64,000 bases of DNA from Gonocerus acuteangulatus (Eukaryota > Arthropoda > Insecta > Hemiptera > Coreidae), in assembly GCA_946811695.1 (NCBI GenBank), contig OX328123.1, positions 121,671,118 through 121,735,117 of the forward strand, given 5' to 3'. The position numbers were made by a program, and so were the translations under genes. Position 1 is the stretch's first letter. The number at the start of each line of letters is the position of its first letter. The notes below the pieces were generated by a model. It worked only from the letters and a program-made list of their open reading frames with translations, was not told the origin of the DNA and ran no database searches. Positions 42,540 to 52,569 of this stretch are shown in pieces.

Positions 42540-42915
42540 ACGAGATTGAAGTAAAGAAAAGTTGGGCATGTAATCAGCTGAGAGGAGTTTAATTTCCTCC
42601 TTTAGGGTTCTAAGGCCTGAAGCAAGAGAGAGGGGGGTGAGACATTGGGGCTTATTGGAGGCGAAGGGCTATGGGACACACCCATGGAAGTCGATAGCGT
42701 CGGCGGCGGGAGGCTGCCAAGTCGAAACTTCGGTCCGCGTGGTCAGACCAACGCCCGGCAGTCAAGTAGACCACCTGGCAGCCCAGGAAATGCAGGAGGA
42801 ATGCACCAAGGACGTTCTCTCAGTCCTTTCCTATATGCTATACCCTCACAAAAGATATTCGGATGAATTTTATTCAATATCTGAACATTATAACAGTGTA
42901 CAATTCAACATCTGA
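42540..42915 (+). other. G+C-rich island, possible exon
   Basis: Bases about 42606-42840 are markedly more G+C-rich than the surroundings and lie outside recognised repeats. CCTCCTTTAG at 42596-42605 resembles a splice acceptor. Two overlapping frames are open across it. One reads PMEVDSVGGGRLPSRNFGPRG and continues Pro/Gly/Ser-rich. I recognise neither product and cannot choose a frame. Confidence 0.25.
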
Positions 42916-43619
42916 ATTTCGATAAAACCATATTGAATATTGAAAATACTGTGTGGACGTTTGTAAAGTATGTCCCACAACATCAAGTTTTACCTTTTTT
43001 TGTTTTAAAGGAATCAAAACTTTTGAACGAAGCTATAATTATTAAAAGAAGGTTATAATTATTCCGCCGTTTCCTTCCCCTAAGGCCCCATGTTGCAGGT
43101 ATATTCAAGGACAGTAACCATGTTAAACCATTCAAAAGAGGTTCGATAATTCTCGCTCAATATTTACTGGGAACACTGCGAAATAGGATAAAGAATATTC
43201 TTTATTTTACTTCCGTATGTGAGGAGTTAGGGAAAGATTATATCAAAGATTGGAAGTCCAAACTTCAGAAAAATACGTTTTTTATTACGATATTGGTTAA
43301 AAGTAGAAGAAAACATGTTTTACTACAAACAATTAATATAGTGGCCTGCCCAACTTTATAGGGTGTCCCAAAAATGATTTTTTTCATAAAAAAATTAATT
43401 CATGAACATTTGTTCAATCATGTAGACCAAAAATAAAGACTTACCTCAACAAAATCACTGAGAAAATCTGATTGTTCTCATACGTATCCGACAGAGCGTT
43501 GATAAGGTTCCTTCGGTACACTAAACGAAACACAAGTCCGTACAATCACAGTAACTTTTTGAAATTCACGAAAGTTGTTCAAGTTCCTAAGCGTGACAGT
43601 TGTCACTTTGAGAGAGAGC
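42916..43619. other. Unassigned DNA
   Basis: No gene is recognised. AGGGTGTCCCAAAA at about 43362-43375 resembles the end of a TIR element, but no partner is visible. Confidence 0.35.
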
Positions 43620-43930
43620 TAAAGCGTAAGCGGAGGATTTGAGAGTGCTAGAGAGATATTGAGAAGAGCTGGTGGTCACGTGAGTAAGTTGCCGATGTTG
43701 GATGAGAGAGCGACAATACTAACACAGGTGGCGTGTGACGTGTAGACTCAGCTAGATGAGACCAGAGCGGAGACCCGCAGCACTCTGAAGTCCTGCCACT
43801 CCCCGCCTCACGACGGCCATATTTCCCCTCCCCCAGCTCTTTAGTTCGCCGGCCGGCTTCCAGAGGCCGCGACTAGGACGGCCACTCCCCATGCGTTTCC
43901 GCGGTACCGGGCCCCCCTGTTTTATAGTTC
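43620..43930. other. G+C-rich, CpG-containing island
   Basis: A stretch with GCCGGCCGGC, GGCCGCGACTAGG and TTTCCGCGGTACCGGGCC stands out from the A+T-rich surroundings. It could be a promoter or 5' exon, or a fragment of foreign or repetitive DNA. I see no rRNA or coding match that I can support. Confidence 0.3.
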
Positions 43931-44494
43931 CTTAACGATGTCAAATAAACTTTAACATAATGTTCTTAAAATCTTCTGGGTACGACCGTGTGAAATTGGT
44001 AATATCTGAAGTTCGCCAGTCATTACGCCGGCTTCCTTGGGGTCCTTTCAGACAAACCCCTTTTTGCTCCTCAGGAAGGCTGAGGACGTTGCCTGCATGT
44101 CTGGCGAATCGTCAAAGCATTTATTTACAAATTTATTACTCTATAAAATGTATAGGATGGTACATACCATGAGTGAATTTATTTTCGAATCGTTAATGAT
44201 TTGAAAGCTTTACTTATCTTTGAGCCTAGAATCTCCCGGTTTAGGCTCGGGTACTGCACAAATCACAGACAAGGTAATTTATCGAATGGAGCCAGAGGGC
44301 TAAGTTTTACACTTTTACGTGAAATGTTAAGTAAAACAATGTAAGAAAGCGAGAAACACGTTTGCAAAAGATCTTTCCTTAAGAATATACGAAGGAGAGT
44401 GCAAGAGTCATTTTCCCTACTGCGAGTTCCATTTTCTTGTAGAGCCCAAAATCTCGCCTAAATATAAGAAAAAAATTAAATGTTTCGAAATCCT

Positions 44495-44556
44495 ACTAGG
44501 AATAGGAACGGAAAAACCTAAGGATGACGCAATTCCTGTAAGTATGTCTTTTTAAT
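44495..44556 (+). repeat. Diverged HINE-A 3' end
   Basis: GGAACGGAAAAACCTAAGGATGACGC, ATTCCTG and TATGTCTTTTT follow the family 3' end with mutations. It lies just upstream of a complete HINE-B. Confidence 0.5.
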
Positions 44557-44600
44557 TGTTATTTAAATATTTAATTTTTTTAAATATAGTTATTTAGTTC

Positions 44601-44730
44601 TTAGCACTTTCCTCCGAAGGAAAGTAGCTATTGAGGTTGGACTCATGACGGAATTTTTGAAAAATTTCTTCAAATCTTTATCGATCCTACCTAGTAGACA
44701 CCGAAAATGACCCCCGTTAAAATTTATATA

Positions 44731-44809
<79 letters not shown>

Positions 44810-45866
44810 CTGTTAACACGATAGCGGCCAGAGTTTTTGTTTTTTCGTCACGAAACTTGGTATATAGCATTCAATTAGCAAACGATTGAACGAGTTCGTT
44901 AACCACCAAAGTCGGTCCACCGGAAGGGGGGGGGGGTTACCCCGAACCCAAAACACTAATTTGACTATGTCAGCCGTAATATTTGTTATATTTCAACGAA
45001 ACTTGGTATTCGTAGTGGTAATATAGAGAGAAAAGTGAGATATAAAAATGAACTAAATCGGTTCATTAGAAGGGGGGGTTTACTCCGGACCCACAATACC
45101 AATTCGCCACTACCAGCCGTGATTTTTGGTATATTTCGATGAAACTCGGTATTCGTAGTGGTAATCCACAGGTAAATAACTGTTGTAAAAATAAACTAAA
45201 TCGGTTCATTAGGAGGGGGGGTTTACTCCGGACCCACAATACCAATTCGCCACTACCAGCCGTGATTTTTGGTATATTTCGACGAAACTCGGTATTCGTA
45301 GTGGTAATCTAAAGGTAAATATGTGTTGAAAAAATAAACTAAATCGGTTCATTAGAAGGGGGGGTTTACTCTTGACCCAAATTCTTAATATACTCATACC
45401 GGTCGTAATTTCTGCTGTATTGTAACGAAACGCGGTATACGTCGTGGGTAACTCATGAGAAAGAAGTGTTGTAAAAATGAGCTGAATTGGTCAATCGGAA
45501 AGCGGGGGTTTAATTTGTAATATATTTCAGTAGAAAAGCCCGTCAGACGTAGGTTCACAAAGCCGCCGCAAGGAGCGCTTTCTACCACTAGAGTGACTGT
45601 ATCCTGTTCCTGCGTTAGATCAAAATACGATAATATGAGGTTTTTTGTATTTATTACGTAGTGTAATAGGTACCATGTGTAAACATAACTCTGGAAGCAA
45701 ATTATTAATTGATCAGTTACTCATTACAAATTTAAAAGAGAACTATTCATGTTTTTATTTTATTTATGTAGGATATTTTAAGCAAATTGTTCTGGAAAGC
45801 AATCTACACTACCCAAATTCTGAGGAAAGTGCTTAGTTATGCAGCTCCTGCGTGACGGACTTTTTT
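44601..45866 (+). mobile_element. HINE-B copy 1, complete
   Basis: The 5' end TTAGCACTTTCCTC forms a hairpin (ACTTTCCT-CCGA-AGGAAAGT). Its inverted partner GAGGAAAGTGCTTAG lies at 45822-45836, just before a GCAG-CTC-CTGC hairpin and the 3' end GACGGACTTTTTT. This is the asymmetric inverted-repeat layout of Helentron-type elements. The interior has (TA)n (44726-44806) and three diverged repeats of about 150 bp, each with AACTAAATCGGTTCATTAG and a G run. No Rep/helicase is encoded, and the short minus frames are repeat artefacts. Confidence 0.8.
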
Positions 45867-46112
45867 AATATGCGCTCTAGTAATATAAAATTTAATACTA
45901 TTTACAACAAAAGGTCCAACGACGTCTGATACATTTTTATTTCCTTATAACGGCTTATTTTGTCTTGGCACTAGTTTTGCCGACCTGTGCGCTTTCATGA
46001 CTTCATTTTCCACATTGAAAAGGTTGGATATTTTCAATTTGTGTATCAGAACAAGAACTGATTTGAAACCTCCCTAATAAAATTAAATGATTTAAAAAAA
46101 AAAAAAAATCAT
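45867..46112. other. Unassigned DNA
   Basis: No feature recognised. Confidence 0.4.
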
Positions 46113-46384
46113 TCCCAAGGCTTAGAGGGGCATCGAATTCTTGACTGTATGGCACACTAGGGAGATAGAGTGGTCAGTACTTTGCTCCAGTCGTCTGATT
46201 TTCCCTTCGCGGGTACCTATTGATACATTTATTAAATGCCGAGAGGGACTACGGACGGCGTATGAGTCACAATCCAACCCTCAAATACGACACTAGAAGA
46301 TAAACTCTTCAAAGGCGCTCGAGTTTTATATTCAGGTCCTCTATATTAGTAGGGCGCTCTACCGCTGAGCTATCCTCGCTCCCC
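46113..46384 (-). mobile_element. SINE2 copy
   Basis: The minus strand has the head GAGCGAGGATAGCTCAGCGG with A box, the degraded B box GACCTGAATATAAAAC, and the body. It ends in a T run, seen as an A run at 46094-46108 on the plus strand. This is the second copy showing a T-tailed sense strand. Confidence 0.7.
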
Positions 46385-46569
46385 AATTCGAGATAGAATA
46401 TAATTAAATAATAAAGACGTGTTAAATTTAATTAGTTAAATAGGATTTTGTTTATGTTTTGTTCCGCTTGTAATAGTGTTGCTGCGAGCGAAGGCTGCGC
46501 GCTGCAGACTAATGTGCAGCGTCCTCTCCCTCGTATTGGCCTTGTTGCTATGTAGCGTCCATAAAAATA

Positions 46570-47024
46570 TAGACGTATATAGGAAATAATTTCGGAGAGC
46601 GCTGGGAAAAGTTCGGAGGGGAGAGGCTGAGACCATTTCAGGGGCATGGAATACTAACAATTTAGAACTTGTTCTATTATTATTATCTAACTATTAGGAA
46701 TAGTTTTAGCCGCCTAAAACGCTTTCGACAAATCTGGACCATTAACGCCGACATCCAGGGTGCATCCGAGCCCTGTGATGAAATAATTCCTGTCGCCGGT
46801 GGGGATCGAACCCACCATCTCCCGCTTAAGAATCTAAGGCGCTAGCCCCTAGACCATGAAAGACCCCTTCTAAAACGCTATTACAACTAAAAAAATATAT
46901 TTTTTATGAACTAAGTAATCTCATTTCATTTATTTTTAAAGGTTTTATGACATTTTTACCGATCAAATCAAAATTTCGGGGGGAGGGGCACAGCCCCCTC
47001 AGTCCCCCCTTATATAAGCCCATT
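46570..47024. mobile_element. CATGGGCG-type MITE, copy 2, split by SINE1
   Basis: The ends are eroded (CGTATATAGG at the left, TATATAAGCCCAT at the right). The interior matches the reverse complement of the 16.2-kb copy (TGGAATACTAACAATTTAG, TTTTTTATGAACTAAGT). It is interrupted at 46724-46869 by SINE1. Confidence 0.7.
46724..46869 (-). mobile_element. SINE1 copy d
   Basis: The minus strand reads an A-box TGGTCTAGGGGC, a B box GGTTCGATCCC, and a body with ATGTCGGCGTTAATGG. The duplication CTAAAACGCT flanks it (46714-46723 and 46870-46879). The 16.3-kb MITE copy carries the empty site (ACTAAAACGTTATTAC). This intact copy also proves the junction split by the Transib-like element at 5.8-6.9 kb. 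Confidence 0.85.
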
Positions 47025-47882
47025 CATAAAAGCTCTCTTTTAACGAATGGTTTGCTTTAATTAAGAACTGATACTAAGAGAATGTGCTACTGAAAAAAAA
47101 ATCCCACGTATGATTAAAAATGAATAAATTGCTGACTTCAGGTCTCATTTCATCTTTCATGAAATGTTTTTAATAAACAATTGCCTTTTAACCTCCATTT
47201 AGTTACTCCTTCATAAATGTTTTCAACAATTAAAATAAAATACACAAACAATACCTATATAAATAAGCTACCTAAAAATTATTTCTCAAATTCTTCTTTC
47301 ACTATCTTGCCTTTACTATAAATATTAAAATTAATTATCATCTGAACCGTTATGACATTCAAATGCTTGATTCCGAAATACGTTTACGAAAAAGCACCCT
47401 TATAGACTCTTTGCTTTCTAGTTGACTATTAGGAACATTTTTGGAAGGAGAGGAAACGGCTTCTAATCAAAATTTGATACGTCTCCTGGAAGACTGATTA
47501 CTGTATGTGATAGGGCTTCCTCTTTAGGAACTGCCCATTGATAAAGGATATTCGTCTCTTGTCCCCTTTGTGTGCTACATCTAAGAACACATATACGTAT
47601 ATACATAGCTATAATAATGAAAGATCTTAAATATTATGTCCTTGCCACGAGCTATAGTTAAATTTATTCGGCTACTATTTGGTTTGAATTTCTTCATCCT
47701 CTGAATAATAACTATAAAACTATTCGTCTTACGAAGATTTTGTTTACTAAACCAATACATAAATGAAATAACCACTTAAGAGATGGCAAACACTATGAAC
47801 ATACTGTGAGCGACAAAAGTTTTTATACTGTTGAAAAATGAACCTTTTAAATAGAAACCGAACCTTATAAAGGAAAGGAACC
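47025..47882. other. Unassigned DNA
   Basis: No gene or repeat is recognised. Confidence 0.4.
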
Positions 47883-47885
47883 TTA

Positions 47886-48572
47886 GGGTGCACCTACACT
47901 GGATCCGTTTCGATCCGATCCAATAGCCACCGACTGTCGGAAGATGAACAAACACATGCATCTCAATGGAGGTGCCTACATTGGTCACGACCCGATCCAA
48001 TCCAACGGCCACCGATTCTTGGCCATTCAAACTTGTTTGTTTCTAGACCCATTTCGGACCGACGAAGCAAAATGGCGCCAACCCACATACTGTGTTTCAA
48101 AAAGGTCTACAGGTTCGAAATCTTAACCGATTTCAATGCATTTTTTTTTTTTAAATATAAGTAAATAAAATTTAGAACAACTTTGTCATTTTTTTTTTTT
48201 TTACTGTCCCTTGTTTATTAAATTGCGTGGAAAGATGTTCATTACCATCCAACGTCTATAACCTTCCAATGTTTATAACATTCTAATGCTTATAACCTTC
48301 TAGTTACCTTTCTTATAAATCATTTTAAAATATGAATACCAATACTTCTCTTACCTCCCACATTCAACCTAATCAAAGGTTTCTATGCTTATTAGATGGT
48401 ATTTCTTAAACTAATCACTCATTTTCACTTCACTACGTGGTCATTACTGACGAGCTGTGACTAAATTGAATCGGATCGGGTCGAGACCAATGTAGGCACT
48501 CACGGCGGTCGCTGTCGATCAAACGAAATCGGATCGGATCGGGAGAAATACGAGTCCAATGTAGGTGCAGCC
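47886..48572. mobile_element. Harbinger-like MITE with layered ends and GGATCGGATC clusters
   Basis: The ends GGGTGCACCTACACTGGA and the complement of GGCTGCACCTACATTGGA are flanked by TTA (47883-47885 and 48573-48575), a Harbinger-type duplication. A second, inner inverted pair (GTGCCTACATTGGTC at about 47980 and its complement at about 48490) repeats the end motif. Both layers are followed by GATCCGATCC-type clusters. The minus frame at 48500-48811 overlaps it and is not supported. Confidence 0.7.
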
Positions 48573-48804
48573 TTACAAAGAGATAGAGGGGGAGGGGCAG
48601 TGGCCGGTAGAGTATTTCTTTGATAGGGATAAATGGAGAGTCGGACGAAAAATAACTCTATCAGCAAAATACACAATTCAAACTTTACAAAGGGAATCAA
48701 CTTAGAGCTTAGCAAATTGGACAGCCCTGACAAAATCTCATAGGTCCAAAGCATAAATGAAAAACGTGATGATCGTACGTATGAAAAAATTTCATTAATT
48801 GATA

Positions 48805-48894
48805 ATGGCATCTTGGGTAAGTAGCATCCTATTGTTTGCGGGTTACCTAATGAAGGGGCTGCAATATGCGAAGACGCTCCAAAACTACATCGAA
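48805..48894 (+). CDS. Candidate first coding exon of a membrane or secreted protein, product unknown
   Basis: From ATG at 48805, in good context (ATAATGGC), 30 codons are open. They read MASWVSSILLFAGYLMKG and then LQYAKTLQNYIE, followed by a strong 5' splice site (GAA/GTGAGT at 48894/48895). The segment is hydrophobic at its start, like a signal anchor, and has near-balanced codon use. A second potential donor GTAAGT lies at 48817. If unspliced, the frame stops 12 bp later. It lies outside recognised repeats. I do not recognise the protein. Confidence 0.35.
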
Positions 48895-48900
48895 GTGAGT

Positions 48901-50040
48901 ATGTAGACTCAGTTGAGTTTGTTTCTTATAATCATAAGTATTAATATAATTAAGTGGATAATAGTAGTTAAATAAAATTTAAGAAATCCATCGGATTACT
49001 AATTCTTATTCCGTAAATTTTAAGCGGAAATTCTAAACTATAGTGCTATTGGATTGAACATGAACACGTAACGAACACATTTTCGGATTCCTGTCTTCTA
49101 AGCTTGTATATTTTTAAAGATTTCACTTAATTGTTTATTGAAATTAATTATATATTATAAAGAAATATTAACTAATCAGGAAGAAGGGAAAGTTCCCCTG
49201 TTTTGTAAGAAAAACTACTACTATAACGCATAGCGATTTAAAAGTTTTTACTGGATTTCCAAATATGACTGCTTATAGAGCGTTGGTAAGAAATGACTGG
49301 CAAGAACATGTCTATATTTATTGGGTCATTACAGCGCACATTAAGTAAGTACACAGATCTATTAATAATCAACAAAAATCACGTTATTGCCATAATCAAG
49401 TATTTACATTGAGAATTGAAGAGATGGAGCAGGATGTATAAGGAAAATATCATATTCTAAAGAAGAATTAAAAATATCTTGTGAAAACTAAATTGACCAG
49501 TAGAGAAAAACGTGACATATTCTGATCATTTAACTAAGTAAGGCTTCAGAAAACCTTAGTAATGCCAGTCAGCTGTTGTTCTCTCTTTATCTCCCAGCAA
49601 CACACCACATTTCGCCGTAGAAGTATCAGCTTCATTTTAGAACTTTCAAGCAATTAACTCATTCCCAAGAAGGAACTTTGGATAAAGTATTCAAATTTTT
49701 ATCCATGTTATCAACTCGGTAGGAGAAAGGCCCAGGTAATTAAAATATGTACTTATTACATAAGAAAGTAAGTACCTAAAATATATTATAAATGTACTGA
49801 TGCATCTTGTCATTAGCACCCGTGTAACAGATACGACGTACAGGCATATTTACAAACACACAAAGTAGTTCGTTAATTAGGGAAATTAAATGCGCTACCA
49901 GATCGAAATATACACATCATACAATATCAGCCGTAATTATTATTTCCGAAAATATTTGAAATCTAAACAAATTAGGAAGATATGTTCTATGCACCGGAAA
50001 AATAAGTTTTTTTTTTGTTGTTTTTTTTTATAAAAAAACA
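48901..50040. other. Unassigned DNA
   Basis: No gene or repeat is recognised. If 48805-48894 is an exon, this would be intronic. Confidence 0.35.
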
Positions 50041-50125
50041 GTTGGAAGCCCGATATCCGTCAATATGCACTCCTTGCCTATGGCTGTGCGTTCGATTTCC
50101 ACTAGGGGCGAAGGCTTTTCTTTTA
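50041..50125 (+). repeat. Possible tRNA-like SINE head
   Basis: CGTTCGATTTCCAC (about 50090-50103) resembles a B box, with a preceding region of tRNA-like length, but no good A box or fold is seen. Confidence 0.25.
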
Positions 50126-50384
50126 AATTAAAAAAAGTGCATCAGCCCTATCCTGGCTAGAAAAAGGTGGTAACCTGTAAAAACCCTGTCCCAAAAAACT
50201 TTGGCATGCAGAAGAAGACGTTAGAAATTAAATTAAAATAACTATCTACTAGCTGGTTAAAAAAAAATACATATGAAAATTCGACTCGCAAGAACTGTTA
50301 TATCGTCGCTACAAAGGCAAAGTATCGAATGTGAAAATCACCACTTTTCAGAGTGGAAAAGAATTTATTCATAACTTTTTTTTG

Positions 50385-50545
50385 GACAGTCAAATATTCG
50401 GCAGATTTGACCTTTTGATAGTGGAATACTTTCCCTTTAATAGAGTGAAGTAAGATGCAAGAATTTGCCGTACATAAGTCCAGCAGAAATGAGTAAAGAT
50501 TGACAATGAAAGATGCATTTTTTCACATTCGTTACTTTGCATTTT
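50385..50545 (+). repeat. Repeat shared in inverted orientation with 61.2-61.35 kb
   Basis: Blocks TAGTGGAATACTTTCCC, AAGAATTTGCCGTACATAAG and TTCACATTCGTTACTTTGCA recur as the reverse complement at about 61215-61350. Confidence 0.75.
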
Positions 50546-50708
50546 TATCGACGGTATCTTACCGTTTCCATCACATTTTAGCGCGGTTCCTCTTTTAGGT
50601 CGAAAAACTCGCTTATGAGGTTGACCTCATGAGGCATCCGGATGTGCCGACTAGAAACGTTTAGTATCAGAAAATAACGGTGGTTCAAATTTGTGTGTAT
50701 GTGCGTGC

Positions 50709-50800
<92 letters not shown>

Positions 50801-51363
50801 GTCTGTTCGCTCTGTCACAGGTACAAAAATGGACCGATTTTGATTATATTTGGTACAAAAATCTTTCGTATAATTTCAAGGCCGTTAACAAATAGAATCC
50901 GTCCGACAGAACATGGTTTTTGGAGCGAAAACAACGGAACGCTTACGCCTTCTGGTCATAATGTGCCTACTGACATATTATGCCAGAAAGTTATTAAAGA
51001 AAAGGTTTAAAGCAATTTTCGATGGGGCGATATCAATCGGGGAAATAAGTACTTAAATCTTCGTTAGTTTTGTTCTTTGGTACGGGCTTTTGTCATTGTT
51101 AGACTTGCTTTTTAACAGAGTTGGGCATTATTCAATAATTTTTTTATTCAATGATCATTCAAATAAATTTTTATTGAATAATAATTTATTCATTGATTAC
51201 GTTATTCATACACTGAATAATTTTTTATTCTATGAATAACAGGTTTGGATCATTATTCAATAAATTTTTATTGAATAAGAATTCATTCATTTATTCAGTT
51301 ATTCATTGACTGATTTTTTTTTTTTTTTTTTTTAACTTTTTTTATGTGTGTATATATATATAT

Positions 51364-51430
<67 letters not shown>

Positions 51431-51435
<5 letters not shown>

Positions 51436-51935
51436 TAATCACGTGTCTGTTTGTTCTGTATACACAACCAGACCGTTTGACCGATTTTGGCCAAACTCGG
51501 CACACAGGTAGGCTTGATCCACGAAGTGTCGTGGGCTATTCCAAAAAGGCCTACCAGCTGTCTGTCTGTATGTTTGCTCCTTATAAAAATCCACACCCTT
51601 CGTCCGATTTTGACCAAACTCGGTACACAGGGAGATCTTGATAGGGGAATTGTCATAGGCTAAGTCAAAAACGTCTACCAGCTGCCTGTCTGTATGTTTG
51701 TTCCTTATACAAATCCACACCGTTTGACCGATTTTGACCAAACTCGGCACACAGATAGATCATGATATGGGTAGTGTCGTAGGCTATTTAAAAAACGTCT
51801 ACCAGCTGTCTGTCTGTATGTTTTTTCCTTGTACAATTCCACATCGTTTGACCGTTTTTGACTAAACTTGGGACACAGTTAGGTATTGATCTGGGGAATG
51901 TCTTAGGCTACGTCAAAATGGTGTACGTAAAACGA
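51431..51935 (-). repeat. Family C monomers, minus orientation
   Basis: About four monomers carry GACCGATTTTGRCCAAACTCGG, CTGTCTGTCTGTATGTTTG and CGTCTACCAGCTG. A (TA)n tract at 51373-51427 adjoins the end. The open frames here are periodicity artefacts. Confidence 0.75.
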
Positions 51936-51949
51936 AAGTGTAAGTATGT

Positions 51950-52470
51950 GTGTACTACTGCAGACATCTCGTCTGCAAAACGCAGACGTTTTTCTTTTGG
52001 CGTGACTGCTCGCTGGATGGACAACAATTTTTAAAGGCAGTCAGCTGCTCTTGCTTGCCGCCCATTTCAAAATTCCCATTCATTTGATAGAATAGCATTT
52101 ATGTTGAGTGATATCCATGCGGAATTGAAACTTGACGAAATTTTTGGATTTTTTAAATAAAACGTTTTAGAAGAGGTAAATGCACTAATGGAGGTGACAC
52201 CTACAGCTCGCCTATCTAATGTTAATGATTTTTTTGATTTTGGAAATGTCGATACCGTAACAAGCGACGACTCTCTTACGAAAGCAGAAGTCCAAGTTTG
52301 CAATTTTTTGAAAATCAGGAAGAAGAGTATGTTAAATAATTTTAAATATCTGCGCCAGTTGAAAGACTGTTTTCATTCGCTAGCAAGACAAATATTCCCC
52401 AAGCACATAAGCTCAGTTATGAACATTTTGAAAAGTGAGCGACCTTGAAAGCTTATTTGAATAATTAGTT
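51950..52470 (+). pseudogene. hAT transposase C-terminal remnant
   Basis: At 52352 the frame reads APVERLFSFA, the hallmark of the hAT C-terminal dimerisation domain. After two frameshifts it reads HKLSYEHFEK, a TGA stop, then ATLKAYLNN and TAG, matching the end of that domain. Upstream, the open frame at 52188-52448 contains a KAEVQ..NFL-like stretch that plausibly precedes it. A deletion and stops make it non-functional. It lies within an element bounded by hAT ends, so the assignment is consistent. Confidence 0.65.
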
Positions 52471-52569
52471 CTCGTGTGATAGAAAAACATAATTAGGCAT
52501 TATAATTTTTTTTAAATAATGGCTATTATAAGCCTATTATTAAAATTTAATTTTCATGGCAGCAACGTT

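Noticed and set aside
43720..43920. rDNA fragment
   Set aside because: G+C-rich, but I see no conserved rRNA motif.
50041..50125. Third SINE family
   Set aside because: Only a B-box-like match. No A box, tail or duplication is visible, so it is kept as a low-confidence feature only.
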